This document shows positions 43,844 to 52,200 of a stretch of DNA of 64,000 bases, piece by piece. The DNA is taken from assembly GCF_010731655.1 (NCBI RefSeq), contig NZ_AP022619.1:620001-684000 (forward strand). The letters run 5' to 3'. This stretch comes from Mycobacterium paraseoulense (GTDB lineage: Bacteria > Actinomycetota > Actinomycetes > Mycobacteriales > Mycobacteriaceae). Below the pieces are notes generated by a model. It did no database searches. It was given only the letters and a program-made list of their open reading frames with translations, and had not been told where the DNA came from. Both the position numbers and the translations under genes were made by a program. Numbering within the stretch: the first letter of the stretch is position 1; the number at the start of each line of letters is the position of its first letter.

Positions 43844-44748
43844 AGCCGCATGGCCGCGGGCATTTCGCCGATCCACTGGTGGCCCCAGTAGCTGTCGGCG
43901 GTGATCTCCTCTGCGGTGTAATAGGTTTCGTCGACGCGCATGCCGTCGGTGCCGAACTCGATGTCCCAGTCCCCGGGAGCGCGGACGTAGAACGACACCA
44001 TCTTGTCGTTGGTGTGCCGGCCCAGCGTGGAGGACAGCTGAAAACCCTCGGCGTTCACCCGGTCCAGCGCCTGGCCGACGGCGTCGAGGCTGTCGACCTC
44101 CACCATGATGTGCACCAGGCGCGGGTCGCGCTGGTGTGCGGCCGGCACGATCGCCAGGCTGTGGTGGCGTTGGTTGATGCCCAGGAACCGGACCCGCACG
44201 GGCCCAAACTCTTTGGGCAAGGGCACCCGGAACGCGCCGCGCGAGCGGAACCCCAGCACCTCGGTGTAGAAGTCGAACAGCCCGTTCGGGTCCGTCGCCG
44301 GCACCACCACGTGGCCCATGCCCTGGTCGCCGGTGACGAATTTCGCGCCGAACGGGGTGACGACGGGGCTGTGGTCGAGCACCGCACCGTGGAAGACCTC
44401 GAGCGTGGTGCCGGCCGGGTCCTCGAAGGTGATCACCTCTTCGACGCGGCGGGCCTCGGCCTCGTCGGTGGACAGCTGCTTGAACGGGGTTCCGGCGGCG
44501 TCCAGGGTCGCCTTGACCCGTTGCAGCGCCGGGCGGTCGCGCACCTCCCAGCCGACCGTCAGCACCCGGTCGGTATCACCGGGCACCACGATGAGCCGGG
44601 CCGCGCGCTCGTCCATCCGCAGGTACAGCGCGCCCGGGTCAGGACCCTTACCCTCGGCGAAACCCAGGACGCCGAAGGCGAATTGCCGCCAGCGGTCGAT
44701 GTCGTTCGTCGAAATGGTGATGTAGCCCAAGCTTTTCAGGTCGGTCAA
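43840..44748 (-). CDS. HsaC-like extradiol dioxygenase
   Basis: The 302-residue two-domain VOC protein has the iron ligands His146 (GMGHVVVP), His213 (VHIMVEV) and Glu264 (DIEFGTDG) at the positions expected for HsaC/BphC, and active-site His195 (QRHHSLAI). It cleaves a catechol ring next to a hydroxyl. TTG 44748 has AGGAGAG, overlapping the stop region of the HsaA-like gene. It is followed by a KstD-family flavoprotein (ATGA overlap). Similar to Mtb HsaC (Rv3568c) in length and motifs but in a different gene order, so a paralogue for another substrate is likely. Confidence 0.9.
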   Translation of the reverse strand: MTDLKSLGYITISTNDIDRWRQFAFGVLGFAEGKGPDPGALYLRMDERAARLIVVPGDTDRVLTVGWEVRDRPALQRVKATLDAAGTPFKQLSTDEAEARRVEEVITFEDPAGTTLEVFHGAVLDHSPVVTPFGAKFVTGDQGMGHVVVPATDPNGLFDFYTEVLGFRSRGAFRVPLPKEFGPVRVRFLGINQRHHSLAIVPAAHQRDPRLVHIMVEVDSLDAVGQALDRVNAEGFQLSSTLGRHTNDKMVSFYVRAPGDWDIEFGTDGMRVDETYYTAEEITADSYWGHQWIGEMPAAMRL

Positions 44749-44757
44749 CGTGCTCTC

Positions 44758-45942
44758 CTAGATCAAGGCCCGCAGGGGGCCCTCGGGCGGGTCGACACCC
44801 AGCGAACTCAGCGCCGACGCGTGATAGGTGGTGCCCGGCATGTGGATGGCGTGCAGTTGGCCGACATGCACGTCGCGCCAATACCGTTGCAGCGGCTTGT
44901 CCATCCGGGCCGCGTTGCCGCCCGAGCGGGCGAAGATCTCGTCGACCGCCGCCACCGCGCGCCACACCGCGCGGATCTGGGTGCGCCGCCCGGCCGCGCG
45001 GTCGGCGAACGACACCTCCTTGCCGGCGGCGACCATGTCGTAGATGCGGTCGGCATTGGCCAGCAGTTCCTGGCGGGCGGCGTTGATGTCGGCGGCCGCC
45101 TCGCCGATGGCGAACATGACGTAGGGGTCGTCCTTGATCGCGGTCCCGGTGGCGCCGACGCGCTCGCGCTGGTAGTCCAGGTGCGCGGCCAGCGCCCCCT
45201 CGGCGATGCCGATCGTGGCCGCCGAGATGCCCAGCGGAAACATCGTCGACCACGGCATCAGATAGAGCGGTTCGGTCATGCCGGCCTCGCGCTGGGCGGT
45301 GCCGTCCATCACCTTCGTAGCATCCATCGTCCGGTAGGACGGGACGAACGCATCGGAGACGATGACGTCCTTGGAGCCGGTTCCGCGCAGCCCCACCACG
45401 TTCCACGAGTCCTCGACGATCTCGTAATCCTTGCGCGGGAGGATCATGTGCAACATCTGCGGCGGCATGATCGGAATGCCCTTGTCGTCGCCCAGCATCG
45501 CGCCCAGGATGATCCAGTCGCAGTGGTCGGTGCCCGAGCTGAACTGCCAGCGGCCGTTGAAGATGTAGCCACCGTCGACCGGTTTGGCCACCCCCTGCGG
45601 CGCGTACGGCGAGGCCATCCACGTGTCGACGTCGTCGGCCCAGATTTCGGCCGCGACCTTCGGGTCCGCGTACGCCAACTGATAGGGGTGCACGCCGACC
45701 ACGCCGACGATCCAGCCGGCCGCCGGGTCCAGCGCGGCGGTCGCCATCGTCGTCTCGGCGAACTCGCGGGGGTGCACCTCGAAGCCCTGATACTGCTTGG
45801 TTTGCAGCAGCCGGATGAGACCGGCGCCCTTCATCAGCTTGACCGTGTCATCGGTGAGCCGGCCGATCCGCTCGGCCTCGGGGGCCTGGTCGCGCAACTG
45901 ATCCGCCATCGCCACGACCCGGTCGAGTACCCGTTCGCTCAT
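44758..45942 (-). CDS. HsaA-like flavin-dependent monooxygenase (acyl-CoA dehydrogenase fold)
   Basis: The 394-residue protein (same length as Mtb HsaA) has motifs such as AAGWIVGVVGVHPYQLAYADP, NGRWQFSSGTDHCDWIILGA, VVGLRGTGSKDVIVSDAFVP and IQRYWRDVH-like LQRYWRDVHVGQLHA. HsaA hydroxylates a phenolic ring using reduced flavin from HsaB. No HsaB-type reductase is adjacent; the nearest split-barrel flavin reductase is at 16738. ATG 45942 has AAGGA upstream. It heads the operon with the extradiol dioxygenase. Confidence 0.9.
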   Translation of the reverse strand: MSERVLDRVVAMADQLRDQAPEAERIGRLTDDTVKLMKGAGLIRLLQTKQYQGFEVHPREFAETTMATAALDPAAGWIVGVVGVHPYQLAYADPKVAAEIWADDVDTWMASPYAPQGVAKPVDGGYIFNGRWQFSSGTDHCDWIILGAMLGDDKGIPIMPPQMLHMILPRKDYEIVEDSWNVVGLRGTGSKDVIVSDAFVPSYRTMDATKVMDGTAQREAGMTEPLYLMPWSTMFPLGISAATIGIAEGALAAHLDYQRERVGATGTAIKDDPYVMFAIGEAAADINAARQELLANADRIYDMVAAGKEVSFADRAAGRRTQIRAVWRAVAAVDEIFARSGGNAARMDKPLQRYWRDVHVGQLHAIHMPGTTYHASALSSLGVDPPEGPLRALI

Positions 45943-46219
45943 GTTGGTGTCCTTACGTCTGGAGGCTTAGTAATGGTCTACCGCAGTTCGTGCCTCAGCC
46001 GAAGCCGTTCCCGATGAGCGGAAGCAAAAGCGCTCAGAATTCAGCCTCCGATGCGCCGCTCACGGGCCGGGCCTGGCGCGTGGGAATCGGGCCGTCCAGC
46101 CGGCTCGAGGTTGCCGTGCGCCCTGCGCGCGGCCGATGGCCGGGACAACGTCACCGCAGTGTCCGGTCACCGGGAACCGGCCCCGGCGGTCGAGGTGGCA
46201 GGACATACCGTCGGTGCCT

Positions 46220-47830
46220 GTGAATAGCGCGGAGCTGGTCGACGTTGTCGTGGTCGGCGCCGGGTTCGCCGGCCTCTACGCCCTACACAAGCTGCGCAGT
46301 CAGGGACTGTCCGTGCGGGTCCTGGAGGCGGCGCCGGAGCTGGGAGGCACCTGGTACTACAACCGATACCCGGGGGCGCGCTGTGACGTCGAAAGCGTCG
46401 ATTACTGCTATTCGTTCTCCGATGAACTGCAGCAAGAGTGGAACTGGACCGAGAAGTACGCCACCCAGGCGGAGATCCTCGCCTACCTGAACTGGGTGGC
46501 CGACAAACTCGACCTGCGGCGCGACATCACATTCCGTGCCCGCGTCGTGTCCGCGGCGTTCGACGACACCGCGCTGCGCTGGGTGGTCACCACCGAGGGT
46601 GGCGACGTGCTGTCCGCCCGGTTCTGCCTGATGGCGACGGGTCCGCTGTCAGCGGCTTTGACGCCGAACTTCCACGGCCTCGAGTCGTTCGCGGGCGAGA
46701 TCTACCACACCGCCGCTTGGCCGCAGCATCCCGTCGATTTCGCCGGAAAGCGGGTCGCCGTTATCGGCACCGGTTCGTCTGGCATTCAATCGATTCCGAT
46801 CATCGCCGAACACGCCAAACATCTCTTCGTCTTCCAACGCACGCCCAACTACAGTGTCCCGGCCGGCAACCAGCCGTTGACCAAACGGGAACTCGACGAC
46901 ATCAAGGCGAACTACCCGGAACGGCGACGGCTCTCGTGGCGCAGCGGCGGCGGGTCACCGCACATCACGGCGCCGAAGCCGACGATGGAATTCACGCCGG
47001 AGGAACGCCGGGTGGCCTTCGATAAGCGTTGGCAGCTGGGCGGTGTGCTGTTCTCGAAGACGTTCCCCGACCAGATGATCGACTTGACCGCCAACGACGA
47101 GGCCCGAAAGTTCTACGAGGAGAAGGTGCGCGCCGTCATCGACGACCCCGCGCTGGCGGACCTGCTTATCCCCAACGATCACCCGATCGGCACGAAGCGG
47201 ATCTGCACCGACAGCAACTATTTCAGCACCTTCAACCGGCCGAACGTGTCGCTCATCAGCGTGCGCGACACACCGATCGAAGCCGTGGACACCACTGGGA
47301 TCAGAACCGCCGGCGCGCACTACGACGTCGACATGATCGTGCTGGCAACGGGTTTCGACGCCCTCACCGGTGCGCTGGCCAAAATCGACATCATCGGACG
47401 CGGCGGTCGTCGGTTGCGGGACGACTGGGCACAGGGGCCGCGCACCTACCTGGGGCTGGGCGTCGACTCATTTCCCAACCTGTTCCTGATCTCCGGTCCC
47501 GGGGCGCCCGCGGTGCTGGCGAACATGGTGCTGCACGCCGAGGCGCAGGTGAATTGGATCGCCGCGACCATTGCCTACCTCGACGGGCACGGGTTGGCCG
47601 CGATCGAGGCGACCCGCGATGCCGTCGACGGCTGGGGGGCCGAATGTGCCCGCCTCGCCGAGGCCACGCTGTTCACCAAGGCGGAGTCCTGGTACATGGG
47701 CGCCAACGTGCCCGGAAAGCCAAGGGGATTCATGTTGTTCGTCGGCGGCTTCGCGACATACAACGACATCTGCGACGAGGTGGCCAAGGCCGGTTACCGG
47801 GGCTTCGATCTGGTTGAGAAGCCACGATGA
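46220..47830 (+). CDS. Baeyer-Villiger monooxygenase (second), CHMO type
   Basis: The 536-residue flavoprotein has two dinucleotide folds (VVVVGAGFAGLYALHKLRSQG and RVAVIGTGSSGIQSIP) and a perfect BVMO fingerprint, FAGEIYHTAAWP. This is the length of cyclohexanone/steroid-type BVMOs. GTG 46220 is chosen; GTG 46214 and ATG 46136 are possible. Its stop overlaps the next SDR by 4 bases (ATGA), as for the first BVMO. It is divergent from the HsaA-like operon across a 277-base gap, which probably holds promoters for both. Confidence 0.9.
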   Translation: MNSAELVDVVVVGAGFAGLYALHKLRSQGLSVRVLEAAPELGGTWYYNRYPGARCDVESVDYCYSFSDELQQEWNWTEKYATQAEILAYLNWVADKLDLRRDITFRARVVSAAFDDTALRWVVTTEGGDVLSARFCLMATGPLSAALTPNFHGLESFAGEIYHTAAWPQHPVDFAGKRVAVIGTGSSGIQSIPIIAEHAKHLFVFQRTPNYSVPAGNQPLTKRELDDIKANYPERRRLSWRSGGGSPHITAPKPTMEFTPEERRVAFDKRWQLGGVLFSKTFPDQMIDLTANDEARKFYEEKVRAVIDDPALADLLIPNDHPIGTKRICTDSNYFSTFNRPNVSLISVRDTPIEAVDTTGIRTAGAHYDVDMIVLATGFDALTGALAKIDIIGRGGRRLRDDWAQGPRTYLGLGVDSFPNLFLISGPGAPAVLANMVLHAEAQVNWIAATIAYLDGHGLAAIEATRDAVDGWGAECARLAEATLFTKAESWYMGANVPGKPRGFMLFVGGFATYNDICDEVAKAGYRGFDLVEKPR

Positions 47831-48627
47831 AGAGACTGCTCGGCAAGGTAGTGCTGGTCACCGGCGCGGCGAGGGGTACCGGACGGGTGCATTGTCAGCG
47901 CTTCGCCGACGAGGGCGCAGATGTGATCGCGCTCGATGCGACCGCGGCAAGCGACGAGTTGCTCGACACCGCAAGGGATGTCGAAAGCCGCGGTCGGCGC
48001 TGCGTGACAAGTGTTGCCGACGTGAGTCATTTGGGGGCTGTAACGGGCGCCGTAGCCAACGGCGTCGCGGCACTGGGGCGCCTCGACATCGTCGTCGCGA
48101 ATGCCGGAATTCACCTTGCCGGCGGCCGGACGTGGGAACTCGACCCCCAGGACTGGCAGCGCACGCTCGACATCAACCTGACCGGCGTATGGCACACGGT
48201 CAAGGCCGGTGTACCGCACATGGGCGAAGGCGGCGCGATCGTGATCATCAGTTCGACCAACGGTCTTCGCGGGACGCCCAATACCGCGCATTACACGGCG
48301 AGCAAACACGCGGTGGTGGGGTTGGCGCGCACCCTGGCGAACGAGCTCGGGCCGTCGAGGATCCGGGTCAACACCGTTCATCCCGGACCGGTCGCGACCC
48401 CGATGGTGCTCAACGACAAGATGTTTCGGCGGTTACGCCCGGATCTCGAGAACCCGACCGCCGCGGACGCCGCGGAAGTGCTGCGGGCGCGCAACCTGCT
48501 GCCGGTGCCGTGGGTGGAGCCCGTCGACATCGCCAACGTGGCGGTGTTCCTGGCCTCCGAGGAGGCCCGCTACATCACGGGCACGCAGCTCGTCGTAGAC
48601 GCCGGCCTGTCACAGAAGGCGACATGA
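47827..48627 (+). CDS. SDR family oxidoreductase, mycofactocin-coupled type
   Basis: The 266-residue SDR has the variant cofactor motif VTGAARGTGRVHCQRFADEGADVIALD, a pattern seen in SDRs that use a tightly held NAD recycled by mycofactocin (carveol-dehydrogenase-like). Catalytic SSTNG and HYTASKHAVVG follow. Its ATG overlaps the BVMO stop. It probably oxidises an alcohol to the ketone for the BVMO. It is the second BVMO-SDR pair of the region. The mycofactocin genes themselves are not in the window. Confidence 0.85.
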   Translation: MKRLLGKVVLVTGAARGTGRVHCQRFADEGADVIALDATAASDELLDTARDVESRGRRCVTSVADVSHLGAVTGAVANGVAALGRLDIVVANAGIHLAGGRTWELDPQDWQRTLDINLTGVWHTVKAGVPHMGEGGAIVIISSTNGLRGTPNTAHYTASKHAVVGLARTLANELGPSRIRVNTVHPGPVATPMVLNDKMFRRLRPDLENPTAADAAEVLRARNLLPVPWVEPVDIANVAVFLASEEARYITGTQLVVDAGLSQKAT

Positions 48628-48652
48628 GCAGCAGACCGGAAAAGCGGTCACC

Positions 48653-49294
48653 GTGCTCGCCGTGGCCGCGCGCTTCGCGCAGCAAGGCATCGCGGGGATG
48701 ATGGGCAACGATGGCAGCGGCGCACCGGCGTATGAAGCGCTCACCCAGTCCGTTCGCCGACTGATCGACGCGACCATCCGCACCGAGGCCGGCGCCGGTA
48801 CCGTTGTGGCGGCGAAGACGCACATTGATTGCGCGATAGAGCAATTGAGCGAAAGCCTGATGCCGGGCTCATTCGGTGTTCGCAACCCGTTCGACGGCCA
48901 ACCTGTCACCTCCGGCAACGTCATGATCGGTGCACGCAACCCGGTCGCACCTCCGCTGGTAATCCACCGCGACGCCGGTGGTGCCGTGTGGACCGAAATC
49001 ACACTCGGCGCCGCCTACGAAGGGCCTCCGGGGCATGTCCATGGCGGAGTGTGCGCGTTGGTCCTCGACCACGTCCTGGGCGCGACCGCGCACGAACCCG
49101 GTCGACCGGCCTACACCGGCACGCTCACCCTGCGCTATGTCCGGGGGACCCCGTTAGGTCTGGTGCGGGCAGAAGCGTGGGTCGAGCGCGTCGAGGGCGT
49201 GAAGACCTTCGCGAAGGGGCAGATAACCGATAGCCAAGGACTCACGGTCGGTGCGGAAGGCGTGTTCATAAAGCCGCGCGGTGCCCGTGACTGA
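48653..49294 (+). CDS. PaaI-type hotdog thioesterase
   Basis: The 213-residue protein has a hotdog-fold core with EGPPGHVHGGVCALVLDHVLGAT and YTGTLTLRYVRGTPLG, and ends in GLTVGAEGVFIKP, typical of PaaI-like thioesterases. It should hydrolyse an acyl-CoA. GTG 48653 is used; ATG 48698 or 48701 may be the true start, which would give about 198 residues. It follows the BVMO-SDR pair by 25 bases, so it probably belongs to that operon. It is convergent with the long P-type ATPase gene. Confidence 0.85.
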   Translation: MLAVAARFAQQGIAGMMGNDGSGAPAYEALTQSVRRLIDATIRTEAGAGTVVAAKTHIDCAIEQLSESLMPGSFGVRNPFDGQPVTSGNVMIGARNPVAPPLVIHRDAGGAVWTEITLGAAYEGPPGHVHGGVCALVLDHVLGATAHEPGRPAYTGTLTLRYVRGTPLGLVRAEAWVERVEGVKTFAKGQITDSQGLTVGAEGVFIKPRGARD

Positions 49295-49299
49295 TGGCC

Positions 49300-52200
49300 T
49301 CACGGGCGATCGGTGACGGCGTCTGCCGAAATTCGATGCTGGTGTCGGTCCACCAATTTCAGCGCACGCGCGGCCTTCGCGGGGGCCGCGAGGACCGCGG
49401 TATGCGGCGCCCGGGATCCGCTGTGCTGCGGTGGTTGTGGGGCGGTCTCGGCGGGCTCGTCGAGTTCCGGCTCACCGGCGAGTGGTGACTCTTCGTCCCG
49501 GCGGCCCGACCGCAACCGATTCGTGGCGGCGACGGCGAGGACGGCGGCCGTGGCGGTGCCCAGCCCCTGCGCCCAGCCCAGCGGGCCGACCGGTGTGCAG
49601 CCCAGCAGTTGGCTGATCCCCGGGGTGCTGATCATCGCGGTGAACGCGGCGAACGAGCCGGCGGCGGTGAGTAGCACCAGGGGCGCGTGCGAGTCGACCA
49701 CGGTCTGGCCGAGCTCGACGGCGACCAATGAGATCAGCGCGACGGTGGAGGCCCGCTGCGGCAGCCCGGTGACCGACGCCATCACCCAGGCCGTCGTGGC
49801 GGCGGTGGCGGTGAGCGCCCCCCGCGCGACAACGGTTCGCCGAAGCGCGCGTTCGTCGATGCCGCGGCCGACGCGTTGCACCGGCCCGGCGGGCGTGCTG
49901 ACGGCGACCGCGGTCGCGGGCAGCGCGTCGGTGAGCATGTTGATCAGCAGCAGCTGCCGGGTGTTCAGCGGTGACGTGCCGGTGAGGGCCGTCCCGATGA
50001 CCGAGAAAATCACCTCGCCGGCGTTGCCGCCGAGCAGGCCGGCGACGGCCGCCTGGACCCCGCGCCACAGCCGGCGTCCCTCGTCGATGGCGGCCACCAG
50101 CGTCTCGATGCGGCCGTCGGTGAGGACCAGGTCGGCGGTCGTATGGGCGGAGTCGCTGCCGCGCGCGACCACACCGACGCCGACGCTTGCCGCCCGGATC
50201 GCGGCGGCGTCGTTGGCGCCGTCGCCGACCATGGCGCTCACCCGCCCGGCGCGCTCGAGCGTCTGGACGACCTGCACCTTGTTCTCCGGCGACATCCGGG
50301 CGAAGATCACCCGCTCGGAGACCGCCCGCTGCTGATCATGCCGCGACAGCGCGTTCCACTCGGAGCCGGTGATCACCTGGTCCGCGCTCACCGACACCCC
50401 AAGTTCGCGGGCGATCGCGGTCGCGGTGACGGGATGGTCGCCGGTGATCAGCCGGATGGCGACGCCGCGGGCGGCCAGGTCCGCCAGCAACTGCGGCGCC
50501 TGGGGGCGCGGGGTGTCCGAGAGGCCCAGAAATCCGGTGAGCGTCAAGCCCGTCGCGCACAAACCGGTGATGGCGTCCGGGTCTTTGCGCAACGCTCGCG
50601 TCTGCGCCGCGCTCAGGCGGCGTTGAGCCACCGCGATCGTCCGCAGCCCCGCCGTCGTCAGGGCCGCGACCGCGCTGTCCACGTCCGGGTCCGCTTCCCC
50701 GCACGCCGCCAAGACCACTTCCGGTGCGCCCTTGACGGTCAACTGCGTGCCCGTCACCGACGCCGAGAACGCCCTGCCGGACCGGAACGGCAGGTGCGCG
50801 TCGGGCCCGGGTCGCGGGCCGGACCCCGCCGCGGCGTCCGCCGCCTTGATGATGGCTTCGTCGGTGGCGTGCACGTGGGGGTTGCCGTCGTCCGCCGGTG
50901 CGGCCTGGGCGGCGCACCGCAGGACGTCGTCGCGGGAATGGCCCGCCACCGGGTGCACCTCGGCGACGCGGAGCCGGTTCTCGCTCAGCGTTCCGGTCTT
51001 GTCGAAGCAGACCACCTCGACGCGACCGAGCGCCTCGGCGGCGCGCGGCACCCGCACCAGCGCCCCGCATTCGCCCAGCCGCTGGGCCGACGCGGATTGG
51101 GCGAGGGTGGCCATCAGCGGCATGCCCTCGGGGATGGCCGCGACGGCGACGGCGATGGCGCTGCCGAGGGCTTGGCGCAGACCGCCGGCGCGCAGCAGCC
51201 CGAGCGCGCCGACCAGGATGCCGCCGCCCGCGCTGAACGGGAAGGCGCGGCTCATCAGCTGGCTGAGTTGATGGTGCAGGCCGACGGTCGGCAGTTCACC
51301 GGACGCCAGTTCGGCCGCGCGGCGACTCTGGGTGTCGGCCCCGACCGCGGTGACCAGCGCGACCGCGGTGCCGGCCACCACGGTGGTTCCGGCGTAGATC
51401 ATGCAGCGGCGGTCGGCCAGTTCGGCCCCGGGCGTGGGCTCGACCTGCTTTTGGACCGACAGCGATTCACCGGTCAGCGACGACTCGTCGACCTCGAGGT
51501 CGTGTGCCTCGATGACCCGAGCGTCGGCGGGCACCACCTCGTCGCTGCGAACCTCGATCACGTCGCCGGGCCGCAGCTGCTCGACAACGACTTCGCGGTA
51601 GCCGGGTGCGGCGTCGGATCCCCGGGTGACCACGCGGGCCGGCGGGGTCTGCTGAGCGAGCAGGCGGTTCAGCCGGTTCTCGGCCCGAAGCTGTTGGGCG
51701 GTCGACAGCAGCGCGTTTCCGGTCAGCACGGTGCCGACCAGCACCGCGTCGGTCGGTGAGCCCAGCACCGCGGTGGCCGCCGAACACAATCCGAGGATTG
51801 GCGTCAACGGGTCACCGGTCAACTCGGTGACGGCGGCCCTGGCGAACTCCCACGCAGCGGCGGGGAACCCGGCGCCGTCATGCGCGGAATCCGTTGCCGC
51901 AGAGGGTTCGTCGGGTTCACGCAGTGTTGCCAGCACTTCGCGGACCCGCTCGGCCGACATCGCGTGCCACTCGAACGCCGGCGCCGGCCGCGGCACGGGC
52001 GTGCGAATCGTGCCGAGCGCCAACAGGTAGCCCGACAGCAGGCCCGCGACGGCTCCGACGGTCACCGGGCCGGGACCGCGCAACCGGCGCACCCCGGGCA
52101 CCATGAACAAGGCGCCCAGCGCCGATGCGCCCACCGAGATCGCGATGCCCTGCTGGCTCGCCCTCCTGGCCGCCGGTAACGCATGCAGCACCCGCCACGC

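Noticed and set aside
49313..51759. Long plus-strand frames inside the P-type ATPase
   Set aside because: Both are antisense to the ATPase, with Ser/Arg-rich composition and no motif.
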